From contig CACWNZ010000090.1 of NCBI GenBank assembly GCA_902762335.1, forward strand, positions 1 through 6,385: DNA of 6,385 bases, read 5' to 3'. The position numbers and the translations under genes were made by a program. Below the pieces are notes generated by a model. That model was not told where the DNA came from. It did no database searches and was given only the letters and a program-made list of their open reading frames with translations. This stretch comes from an uncultured Ruminococcus sp. (lineage in GTDB: Bacteria > Bacillota > Clostridia > Oscillospirales > Acutalibacteraceae). Of the stretch, positions 1 to 6,267 are shown piece after piece. The stretch's first letter is position 1. The number at the start of each line of letters is the position of its first letter.

Positions 1-399
1 CACAGCCACGACCGTTCCATCCTTTTTCAGTCCGACCGTATGCCATTCTCCTGCCGACACGGCTATTATATCCTTCCAATCCGACACATTGCATTGACCG
101 GAAGTATTATCACCGACCGCCACGACAGTGCCGTCCTTTTTCAGTCCGACCGTGTACACGCCACTTGCCGACACGGCTATTATATCCTTCCAACCGTACA
201 CATTGCATCGACCGTATTCGTTCCAACCAACAGCTATAACCGTGCCGTCCTTTTTCAGTCCGACCGTGTGATACTTTCCTGCCGACACGGCTATTATATC
301 CTTCCAATCCGACACATCGCATTGACCGTCATTATTTCTGCCGGCAGCCACGACCGTGCCGTCCTTTTTCAGTCCGACCGTGTGAAAACCACCTGCCGA
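1..399 (-). repeat. Tandem 114-bp coding repeats (RCC1-like units)
   Basis: Four units of exactly 114 bp (38 codons) follow one another, the last cut by the window edge. The block CCTTTTTCAGTCCGACCGT recurs without change at 21, 135, 249 and 363, and GGCTATTATATCCTTCCAA recurs at 61, 175 and 289. Each unit encodes roughly S-A-G-x-x-H-T-V-G-L-K-K-D-G-T-V-x-A-x-G, then a variable stretch, then DWKDIIAVSA. The variable residues are concentrated after the GTVxAxG strand and just before TVGL, which suits blades of an RCC1-like beta-propeller with variable loops. A full propeller normally needs about seven blades, so more repeats probably lie left of the window. Confidence 0.9.
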
Positions 400-2409
400 A
401 ATAAACGCCGCATTTTTTGCACTGATCGCTGCAGGCTCTGCAATTATTTCAGCCATTTTATCCGATGAATCCTTATATCCGTTGATCTCGGCAAATATTG
501 GATATGCTTCGTCATATTTCCCACTGTTATACAGCTCTACAGCATTGTTGTATTTACCTTCGGGTATGATATAGAACACAAACAAAAGGGTTACACCCAC
601 CGCTGCAAGGATAAATATCGCTGATATCGCTGCTATGGTCTTTTTCTTCTTTGCCGCCCGTTGCCTTGCCAAAGCGGCAGCCTTTTCAGCATCTTTCATC
701 TTTGCAACAGTCTTTGCATACTCGTCCGCAAGCATTTGGCATTCCTTTATTTTTTTCTGAGCGCCTTCAAAATGCTTTATGCTTTGAAAAAGGCTTTCAG
801 CTCCGGCAAGTGTTTTTATTGCTTCTTCAATTAATACGTATGATCCTTCAGCAGCACCTGTATTATATGCTTTTACACCGTTACCAAGAATTTCGTCTGC
901 ATCATTGAATGTATCACGGTCGTCAAGATATTTTTTCCTATCATCACAGTTCCGCGCCATTTCATCGGCATCCTTATAGCCCGGCACGGACAGAAACAGA
1001 TTTTTTGCTTCGATAATATCTGCCTGATTTGAATTTGTATTATTATATTTTGCCAAAGCCTGCTGATATCTTATCTCTTTTACCCTTACTTCGCACCTCC
1101 GCGCCATTTCATCGGCATCTTTATAGCCCGGTACCGATAAAAAGCGCTCACGAGCCTTTTCTATGTCGTTTTCTGTGGAGTTTACGTCGTTATAGACAGC
1201 AAGGGCTTTCCGATATACCCTCTCCTGCTCGGCATTGAAATTTCTTTCCCTTATGTATGAATTTATGCCCTTGACCTCACTTTTCAGCTTCTCGTCGCCA
1301 AAGCGCATTATTTTACCGTAATTTCCGCTGCCGTCAAAGGGCAGGGCGCAGTTTTTCAGATCCTCGCGCCTTCTCACCTTAAGCTCCGCCATGAGCTTGC
1401 CGAGATATGCCTGTGCATTTTCGGGGGCGAGGTCAAGAGCCTTCTCGCAGTATTCGTCCGCGTTTTTGAAGTCGCCGTCCTCAAGAAAAATGAACGCGCG
1501 CCTGATGAGAGAATTCACCGTGGGATCGCCCGAAGGCACGGCATAGCCCACAGCCGCCCTTGCGCTCGTCTGCTTCGGCTCGTTTTTGGTGATGATCTTC
1601 TTTATGCCGCGCACTACGTCGTTGATAAAGCCTATCTTGCTCATGTCCTGCGCCTGTAAATGAGCGAACTCCTCGGGCAGCTCGTAGGCGTCCATGTCCT
1701 TATAGCAGGGGATCAGCAGCTTGGAGCGATCCGTCTTCATCATTTTCAGAAAACGGCTCCACTCGTTCTTGACCCATACCGCATTGAAGAACTCGGGCTT
1801 TGTACCTATGGCAAGCATGACCTTAGCGCTGTTGAGCGCCGCAAAAATGCACGGCTCATAAGCCGAGCCCAATTTATTCTCAAGCGTTATCGCCGCATAG
1901 AATACCTTGAAGCCCTCGTTCGTGAGCTGGTAATATATATCGTTCGCAATAACGCTGTCGGGAGTGCGCGCTCCGCCGTCGTTCTCCTTGTAGCAGATAA
2001 AAACGTCATAGGGCTCTTCCTTTGCCGAGAGGGCAAGTATCTCCTTTTGCAGACGGTCTATCTCCTTTGCCTCGCGCTCATATATACCGCGCTGAACGCT
2101 GTCAGCACAGCGCAGAGCCTCCTTATAATCGTCGTCTGCGGTTATGGAATCGAAGGACGTTCTGTGACAGGTGGGTATGCGCTTATATGTAGCGGGGTCT
2201 TCGACGTATTCTATACCGAACTTGCACAGTATAAGCCCCCAATGCGCCTCGGGCTCGTTGGGGCAGCTCTGTATTATCTTTTCGTATATCTCCTCAGCCT
2301 TGTCGAATTCACTCTTCATTCGCAGGATATTTGCCCTGTTGAACAAAGCCTGGATATTCTCGTCTATATTTAGAGAGCCGCCGCACATCTTGCACTTGAA
2401 AACAGCCAT
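1..2409 (-). CDS. Membrane TIR-domain protein with TPR-like and RCC1-like repeats (partial, C-terminus beyond window)
   Basis: The minus-strand frame is open from an ATG at 2409 to base 1 (803 codons, no stop). GGAGG lies 8 bases upstream of the ATG. Residues 1-11 hold one CxxC pair (C6, C9) of a zinc ribbon. Residues 24-62 look like TPR. Residues 133-275 are a TIR domain starting YDVFICYKE, with a WVKNEW motif whose E216 matches the catalytic glutamate of NAD-cleaving TIR domains. Residues 300-342 are TPR-like. FLSVPGYKDADEMAR occurs twice (423-437, 472-486), and a related GYKD unit lies at 618-655. Residues 553-590 are charged and possibly coiled. KKKK (587-590) precedes one hydrophobic helix (591-613). 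From 671 on there are four 38-residue RCC1-like repeats. By the positive-inside rule the TIR domain is inside and the RCC1 part outside. I infer a receptor-like signalling or defence protein; substrate and partners are unknown. An NADase activity is possible but not shown. Confidence 0.88.
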   Translation of the reverse strand, partial: MAVFKCKMCGGSLNIDENIQALFNRANILRMKSEFDKAEEIYEKIIQSCPNEPEAHWGLILCKFGIEYVEDPATYKRIPTCHRTSFDSITADDDYKEALRCADSVQRGIYEREAKEIDRLQKEILALSAKEEPYDVFICYKENDGGARTPDSVIANDIYYQLTNEGFKVFYAAITLENKLGSAYEPCIFAALNSAKVMLAIGTKPEFFNAVWVKNEWSRFLKMMKTDRSKLLIPCYKDMDAYELPEEFAHLQAQDMSKIGFINDVVRGIKKIITKNEPKQTSARAAVGYAVPSGDPTVNSLIRRAFIFLEDGDFKNADEYCEKALDLAPENAQAYLGKLMAELKVRRREDLKNCALPFDGSGNYGKIMRFGDEKLKSEVKGINSYIRERNFNAEQERVYRKALAVYNDVNSTENDIEKARERFLSVPGYKDADEMARRCEVRVKEIRYQQALAKYNNTNSNQADIIEAKNLFLSVPGYKDADEMARNCDDRKKYLDDRDTFNDADEILGNGVKAYNTGAAEGSYVLIEEAIKTLAGAESLFQSIKHFEGAQKKIKECQMLADEYAKTVAKMKDAEKAAALARQRAAKKKKTIAAISAIFILAAVGVTLLFVFYIIPEGKYNNAVELYNSGKYDEAYPIFAEINGYKDSSDKMAEIIAEPAAISAKNAAFISAGGFHTVGLKKDGTVVAAGRNNDGQCDVSDWKDIIAVSAGKYHTVGLKKDGTVIAVGWNEYGRCNVYGWKDIIAVSASGVYTVGLKKDGTVVAVGDNTSGQCNVSDWKDIIAVSAGEWHTVGLKKDGTVVAV
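952..1143 (-). repeat. Duplicated 'FLSVPGYKDADEMAR' module in the TIR gene
   Basis: The 15-residue block FLSVPGYKDADEMAR is encoded identically at 1143-1099 and again at 996-952, a shift of 147 bp (49 residues). At the DNA level the two copies differ by a few silent bases, for example in the Ala, Tyr and Gly codons. A weaker third copy (IFAEINGYKDSSDKMAE) sits after the membrane helix. GYKD-type units are degenerate helical repeats that I know from other clostridial membrane proteins; here they flank the helix on both sides. Confidence 0.8.
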
Positions 2410-2417
2410 TTCGGTAA

Positions 2418-2422
2418 CCTCC
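2418..2422 (-). promoter_or_regulatory. Ribosome binding site of the TIR gene
   Basis: On the minus strand GGAGG stands 8 bases before the ATG at 2409-2407. It fixes the start, which also gives the expected MAVFKCKMCGG beginning of this protein type. Confidence 0.85.
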
Positions 2423-2468
2423 GTTCAATAAAAAATACTCCCGTTCAGGAATAATATCTTCACCAATA

Positions 2469-2497
2469 ATATTACCACAAATTAGCCGTCAATTCAA
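2469..2497 (-). promoter_or_regulatory. Sigma-A type promoter for the TIR gene
   Basis: On the minus strand there is a TTGAAT -35 box (2497-2492), a 17-base spacer, and TAATAT as -10 (2474-2469) preceded by TGG, giving an extended -10 (TGn). Transcription would begin near 2462 and leave an untranslated leader of about 50 bases. The -35 box is only 10 bases past the stop of the SEDS gene. I see no terminator between the two genes, so read-through from the SEDS gene is also possible. Confidence 0.65.
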
Positions 2498-2506
2498 GGA
2501 ATGCAG

Positions 2507-3682
2507 TCACTTTTTCTGAGACCAATTACTTATCCGTGTCAGACCCGCTGTTCCCCCGACACGCCCCGGGTGCTCCCTCGCCGCCGACTGAACAAGCCCC
2601 ACGGCAAGACAGGTACAGACGGCTGATGTCCCGCCCGAACTGAAAAAGGGCAGGGTTATGCCTATTACGGGCAGCAGCCCCAGCACCATACCGAGATTTA
2701 TTACCGCCTGTGAGCCGATAAGGGCAAAAACACCCACGCAGATATTCCTGCATAAAGGGTCAGTCTGCCTTGACGCTATGTAAAGTATCCTTATCAGCAT
2801 CAGCGCGAACAGAATCACTATGCATACGCACCCGATATATCCTAACTCCTCTCCCGCTGCGGTAAAGATAAAGTCGTTCTCCTGATAAGGTACTGCGCCC
2901 CGCGCAACACGCGCCCCCTGAAAAAGCCCCCTGCCGTACGCCCCGCCCGAGGCTATGGATATCCTGCCCTGATACTGCTGATAGCCGTAGTTCAGCAGTA
3001 CCTCGTCATCGGAGCTGAACAGCGCCGTCAGACGGCTCTTCTGGTCGGAGTTCATTACCCTGAGCCATACGAAAGGGACAGCCGCCGCCGTCACCGCTCC
3101 CGCAATGATGAAATACCTGAGCTGCACACCTGAGGAAAAGCTTATTATAATGAACATTAGTGCAAATATCAGCGCCGCCCCGTCGTCGCCCTGAAGATGT
3201 ATCAGACCAATAGGCACTGCCGCATGAAGAAGCAGCGTTGCAGCTCCGAAAAAACTCTTAAGCCTGCCCCTCTCCTCAAGAACAGCAAGGTGCTTTGAAA
3301 GGGTCATAATAAAACACAGCTTGACAAGCTCCGAGGGCTGAAAGGTCACACCGAAGGGCAGTCTTAACCAGCCCACGTCATCCGTGCCGCTCACCTGTAT
3401 GCCGATAAAGAACACCGATACGGTCAGCGCCAGCGACACGCCCGCCCACAGCCACCACAGCCGCGCTATGCTCCTGCAATCTGTCAGCGAGATCACTACA
3501 GCCCCGCAAAAGCCTGTACACATCGCCGCTATCTGCGTTTTAAGGAAATCCGGTCCCCCTCCCCTCTGGATACTCGCTATCAGCACCAGCCCGTATACGG
3601 CAGCTGTCACCGCAAACAGCCACAGCAGCCTGTCGCAGCTTCTGATATATTCGTTCACCGCCCCGATAAGCCTTTTTATCAT
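2507..3682 (-). CDS. rodA: SEDS-family peptidoglycan glycosyltransferase, RodA-like (FtsW/RodA/SpoVE)
   Basis: This 391-residue, very hydrophobic protein has about ten predicted membrane helices, the usual length and build of the SEDS family. These proteins polymerise lipid II into glycan strands at the membrane together with a class B penicillin-binding protein. Visible family motifs are TFQPSELVKL (113-122), the YQGRISIASGG region (237-247), ENDFIFTAAGEELG (268-281), in which D270 fits the catalytic aspartate, and GMVLGLLPVIGITLPFFSSGG (331-351). The last resembles RodA more than FtsW. Two departures stand out: the usual QPDLGTAL-like loop reads QGDDGAAL (164-171), and the usual SYGG reads SSGG (348-351). 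The ATG at 3682 has GAGGGGA 8 bases upstream. The gene diverges from thrS and is followed by the TIR gene; its penicillin-binding partner is not in the window. SpoVE or an accessory paralogue is possible, so the symbol is tentative. Confidence 0.88.
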   Translation of the reverse strand: MIKRLIGAVNEYIRSCDRLLWLFAVTAAVYGLVLIASIQRGGGPDFLKTQIAAMCTGFCGAVVISLTDCRSIARLWWLWAGVSLALTVSVFFIGIQVSGTDDVGWLRLPFGVTFQPSELVKLCFIMTLSKHLAVLEERGRLKSFFGAATLLLHAAVPIGLIHLQGDDGAALIFALMFIIISFSSGVQLRYFIIAGAVTAAAVPFVWLRVMNSDQKSRLTALFSSDDEVLLNYGYQQYQGRISIASGGAYGRGLFQGARVARGAVPYQENDFIFTAAGEELGYIGCVCIVILFALMLIRILYIASRQTDPLCRNICVGVFALIGSQAVINLGMVLGLLPVIGITLPFFSSGGTSAVCTCLAVGLVQSAAREHPGRVGGTAGLTRISNWSQKK

Positions 3683-3741
3683 TTCGCTGTTCCCCTCTTT
3701 CTACGGATATGATAACAGGTACGGCGCGAAAAAAATCTCCT

Positions 3742-3769
3742 TTTATGCAGAAAGGCGCCGCGCTGTCAA
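3742..3769 (-). promoter_or_regulatory. Probable promoter of the SEDS gene
   Basis: On the minus strand there is a perfect TTGACA -35 box (3769-3764), a 16-base spacer and a weaker CATAAA -10 (3747-3742). Transcription would start near 3735, about 50 bases before the ATG. The -10 box is poor, so the exact placement is uncertain. The -35 box is back to back with that of the thrS promoter, 19 bases apart. Confidence 0.5.
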
Positions 3770-3788
3770 AAAATTACTATGCAGGCGG

Positions 3789-3817
3789 TTGACAAGCGGA
3801 GCTTTTAGTGATATGAT
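3789..3817 (+). promoter_or_regulatory. Strong sigma-A promoter of the thrS leader
   Basis: A perfect TTGACA -35 box (3789-3794), a 17-base spacer and TATGAT as -10 (3812-3817), preceded by TGA as an extended -10. The start point should be near 3824, giving a leader of about 315 bases that contains the T-box riboswitch. Confidence 0.85.
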
Positions 3818-3823
3818 TGAGCA

Positions 3824-4105
3824 TATAGTAAAAATGCATTGAAAAGGAGCCTGTCCTTCAGCATGGTACAGACAGAGAACGGCGGTCGCCGGCTGTAAGC
3901 CGCCGTATGTATCGGAACGGCAGGTACCGCCTTGGAGCAGTGCGGCGAACGGAGCTTTCCCTAAGCTGCAACGCGGGTCCGCGTTAAGGACGCTGAGTTT
4001 ATCTCACTGAGTGCGGCATTGCGCCGTTGATCAGGGTGGGACCGTGGAGCATACAGCTTCGCCCCTGAGCCGTGGAATTCCCACGTCTCGGAGCGGAGCT
4101 TTTTT
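3824..4105 (+). promoter_or_regulatory. T-box riboswitch (tRNA-Thr-sensing leader) of thrS
   Basis: The T-box core AGGGTGGGACCGTGG is at 4033-4047, followed directly by a strong terminator hairpin and thrS. A stem I-like region spans roughly 3845-3945: the hairpin ACGGCGG/CCGCCGT closes a loop ending in GGCTGTAAG, similar to the apical loop I remember from the B. subtilis glyQS leader. The downstream landmark TTGGAGC is at 3932-3938. Counting back by the same distance as in glyQS puts ACC (threonine) at the specifier position, 3926-3928. Small hairpins at 3953-3967 and 3970-3985 (AACGCG-GGTC-CGCGTT) fall in the linker. Family knowledge: uncharged tRNA pairs with the specifier and with the UGGN bulge, stabilising the antiterminator so that thrS is transcribed. 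The full fold was not computed. Confidence 0.92.
4055..4105 (+). terminator. Attenuator terminator of the thrS T-box
   Basis: A long hairpin: AGCTTCGC (4055-4062) pairs with GCGGAGCT (4093-4100) with one wobble. After a small internal loop, CTGAG pairs with CTCGG, and CGTGG (4071-4075) pairs with CCACG (4080-4084). A run of Ts (4100-4105) follows. The T-box sequence lies just upstream; its CCGTGG is repeated in the terminator arm, so the two alternative folds can compete for the same CCACG strand. Confidence 0.88.
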
Positions 4106-4138
4106 AATGCATAAAAAAAGAAAACAGGAGGTATCATT

Positions 4139-6085
4139 ATGGTCAAGGTAGAACTTAAAGACGGCATAGTAAAGGAGTTTGAAAACTCAACCACAGCCGC
4201 AGACGTTGCAAAGAGCCTCGGCGCGGGTCTGTATAAGGCAGCCTGCGCGTGCAGGATAGACGGCACCGTATGCGACCTGAGAACACCCATTGAAAAGGAT
4301 TGCAGGCTCGATATACTCACCTTTGACGAGACTGACGGCAAAAAGGCGTTCTGGCATACGACCTCACACGTTCTTGCGCAGGCTGTAAAAAGACTTTTCC
4401 CCGCCGCAAAATGCGCTATAGGTCCGGCTATCGACAACGGCTTTTATTACGATTTCGACGTTGAAAAGCCCTTCTCGCCCGAGGATCTCGAAAAGATCAC
4501 GGCTGAGATGAAGAAGATCGTCAAGGAGGGACTTGACGTAGAGAGATTTCTTTTGCAGCCCGATGAGGCTGTAAAGCTGCTTGAGGATATGAACGAGCCC
4601 TATAAGGTCGAGCTCTGCAAAGAGCACTCCGACAAAGGCGAGCCTATAAGCTTCTATAAGCAGGGAGAATTTACCGATCTGTGCGCAGGTCCTCATCTCA
4701 TGAACGTATCCGCGATCAAGGCGATAAAGCTCACCGCCTGCACGGGCGCATATTGGAGAGGCGACTCCAAAAACAAGCAGCTCTGCAGGGTATACGGCGT
4801 ATCCTTCCCCAAGGCATCTATGCTTGAGGAGCACCTCAAAATGCTTGAGGAGGCAAAGCTGCGTGACCACAACAAGATCGGCAGAGAGCTTGAATACTTT
4901 ACTACGGTAGATTACGTAGGACAGGGTCTGCCCGTACTCATGCCCAAGGGCGCAAGGGTCGTCCAGCTCCTTCAGAGATGGGTAGAGGACGTCGAGCAGG
5001 AGAAGGGCTGTCAGCTCACAAAGACCCCTCTCTTTGCCAAGAGAGAGCTCTATAAAATATCGGGACATTGGGATCACTATCTTGACGGTATGTTCGTAAT
5101 GGGAGATCCCAACGATGAGACGAAGGAATGCTTTGCGCTGCGCCCCATGACCTGCCCGTTCCAATATCAGGTCTATCTCAACAAGCAGCGCTCTTATCGT
5201 GACCTGCCGATGAGACTTACCGAAACGTCCACGCTCTTCAGAAACGAGGCCTCGGGCGAAATGCACGGTCTTATCAGAGTAAGGCAGTTCACTATCTCAG
5301 AGGGTCACTATATACTCCGCCCCGACCAGCTCGAGGAGGAATTCAAGGGCTGTCTTGAGCTTGCAAAGTATTTCCTCGACACGGTAGGACTTCTTGAGGA
5401 CTGCACTTTCCGCTTCTCACAGTGGGATCCCGCAAACCCGAACAACAAGTACGAGGGTACTGCCGAGCAGTGGGAGCACGCGCAGTCGGTAATGAAGAAG
5501 ATCCTCGACAATATCGGTCTCAAATACGAGGTAGGCATCGACGAGGCCGCATTCTACGGTCCCAAGCTCGATATACAGTACAGAAACGTATTCGGCAAGG
5601 AGGATACCATCGTAACGATCCAGATAGATATGCTGCTTGCAGAGAAATTCGGTATGTACTATATCGACAGCGACGGTCAGAAAAAGCTGCCCTATATCAT
5701 ACACAGAACATCTCTCGGCTGCTTTGAGAGAACTCTCGCATATATGCTTGAGCACTTTGCGGGCGCGCTGCCCATGTGGCTCAGCCCCGAGCAGGTAAGA
5801 GTGCTGCCGATAAGCGAGAGCCTTGCCGACAAGGCAAAGCAGATAGAGAAATCACTCAAGCTTGCAGGCATTCGCGCGACCTCAGATCTGCGCAGCGAGA
5901 AGATCGGCTACAAGATCCGCGAGGCGCAGCTTGAGAAGGTCCCCTATATGCTCATCATAGGCAACAAAGAGGCGGAGACCGACACGGTATCCGTCCGCTC
6001 ACGCAAGCAGGGCGATATGGGTACTATGCCCTACGAAAGCTTCGTTGACCTTACGCTCGAGGAAATAGAATCAAAGGCTAAGTAA
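4139..6085 (+). CDS. thrS: Threonyl-tRNA synthetase
   Basis: This complete 648-residue cytoplasmic enzyme charges tRNA-Thr with threonine using ATP. It has an N-terminal TGS domain (about 1-62) and an editing domain with HxxxH (H73, H77) and C182/H186, which removes wrongly attached serine. The class II catalytic core spans about 245-545; motif 2 contains TSTLFRNEASGEMHG with R368, and motif 3 is HRTSLGCFER. C339, H390 and H522 match the three zinc ligands that read the threonine hydroxyl. The anticodon-binding domain (about 550-645) contains SEKIGYKIREAQLEKVPY. Length and architecture are standard. Around H390 the sequence is FTISEGHYIL where better-known enzymes have FTQDDAHIF, and motif 3 has GCFERT instead of GSxERF; I take this as a subgroup trait. 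AGGAGG ends 7 bases before the ATG. It is a single-gene unit behind a T-box. Confidence 0.98.
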   Translation: MVKVELKDGIVKEFENSTTAADVAKSLGAGLYKAACACRIDGTVCDLRTPIEKDCRLDILTFDETDGKKAFWHTTSHVLAQAVKRLFPAAKCAIGPAIDNGFYYDFDVEKPFSPEDLEKITAEMKKIVKEGLDVERFLLQPDEAVKLLEDMNEPYKVELCKEHSDKGEPISFYKQGEFTDLCAGPHLMNVSAIKAIKLTACTGAYWRGDSKNKQLCRVYGVSFPKASMLEEHLKMLEEAKLRDHNKIGRELEYFTTVDYVGQGLPVLMPKGARVVQLLQRWVEDVEQEKGCQLTKTPLFAKRELYKISGHWDHYLDGMFVMGDPNDETKECFALRPMTCPFQYQVYLNKQRSYRDLPMRLTETSTLFRNEASGEMHGLIRVRQFTISEGHYILRPDQLEEEFKGCLELAKYFLDTVGLLEDCTFRFSQWDPANPNNKYEGTAEQWEHAQSVMKKILDNIGLKYEVGIDEAAFYGPKLDIQYRNVFGKEDTIVTIQIDMLLAEKFGMYYIDSDGQKKLPYIIHRTSLGCFERTLAYMLEHFAGALPMWLSPEQVRVLPISESLADKAKQIEKSLKLAGIRATSDLRSEKIGYKIREAQLEKVPYMLIIGNKEAETDTVSVRSRKQGDMGTMPYESFVDLTLEEIESKAK

Positions 6086-6112
6086 TATTATTTAACACTT
6101 CGTACACATTAA

Positions 6113-6157
6113 AACGGGACACCGTAACGCTCATGCCGTCACGGTGTCCCGTTGTTT
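6113..6157 (+). terminator. Rho-independent terminator of thrS
   Basis: A perfect 13-bp inverted repeat, AACGGGACACCGT (6113-6125) and ACGGTGTCCCGTT (6141-6153), with a 15-base loop, followed by a modest T-rich tail (GTTTAT). It starts 28 bases after the thrS stop. The left side carries AAAA, so it may also work weakly in the other direction. Confidence 0.85.
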
Positions 6158-6163
6158 ATCCTA

Positions 6164-6228
6164 CTTCGGCAAGAAGACTCCGACCTCTATAGGTCGGGGA
6201 TGAATTGCCGTCAGCCCGTAAGGGCTGA
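6164..6228 (+). ncRNA. Candidate structured RNA with three hairpins and a pseudoknot, upstream of tnpB
   Basis: Hairpin 1 is CTTC(6164-6167)/GAAG(6173-6176) with loop GGCAA. Hairpin 2 is CTCCGACCT(6178-6186)/AGGTCGGGG(6191-6199), 9 bp with one wobble and a CTAT loop. Hairpin 3 is TCAGCCC(6211-6217)/GGGCTGA(6222-6228), 7 perfect pairs with a GTAA (GNRA) tetraloop. The loop of hairpin 1 (GGCAA, 6168-6172) is complementary to TTGCC at 6205-6209, which would form a pseudoknot enclosing hairpin 2. The dense packing and the neighbouring tnpB suggest an omega-RNA-like scaffold, an IS605-orfB-associated RNA, or a transposon-end structure. Known omega-RNAs come from the 3' side of tnpB, so this upstream position is unusual. 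No transcript evidence is available. Confidence 0.5.
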
Positions 6229-6235
6229 GAATCGG

Positions 6236-6264
6236 TTGACATCACAAAAATGTAATGATACAAT
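6236..6264 (+). promoter_or_regulatory. Near-consensus promoter of tnpB
   Basis: A perfect TTGACA -35 box (6236-6241), a 17-base spacer and TACAAT as -10 (6259-6264) with TGA just before it (extended -10). Transcription would start near 6271, inside the following inverted repeat, about 33 bases before the tnpB start. This is unusually strong for a transposon gene. Confidence 0.75.
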
Positions 6265-6267
6265 CTA

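Noticed and set aside
1..399. CRISPR-like regular direct repeats
   Set aside because: The period is 114 bp, the repeats keep a reading frame with 38-residue units, and there are no distinct spacers between them.
40..468. Plus-strand frame of 142 codons with repeated 'CRHGYYILP' segments
   Set aside because: It is the reverse-strand shadow of the RCC1-like repeats; its repetition comes from the 114-bp units of the real minus-strand gene, and it has no ribosome site.
1660..2373. Plus-strand frame of 237 codons
   Set aside because: It lies antisense to the TIR domain, where the minus-strand reading matches a known family; no ribosome site or recognisable motif.
3384..3842. Plus-strand frame of 152 codons over the SEDS start and promoter region
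   Set aside because: It crosses both divergent promoters and is antisense to conserved SEDS helices; the composition is not protein-like.
3961..4437. Minus-strand frame of 158 codons over the T-box and thrS start
   Set aside because: It is antisense to a T-box, a terminator and the TGS domain; no ribosome site.
4364..5266. Minus-strand frame of 300 codons
   Set aside because: Shadow of thrS; long antisense frames are common opposite genes with this codon usage, and it has no family resemblance.
5422..5727. Plus-strand frame of 101 codons inside thrS
   Set aside because: Out-of-frame reading of the thrS catalytic domain, rich in Arg and Gly, without a start signal.
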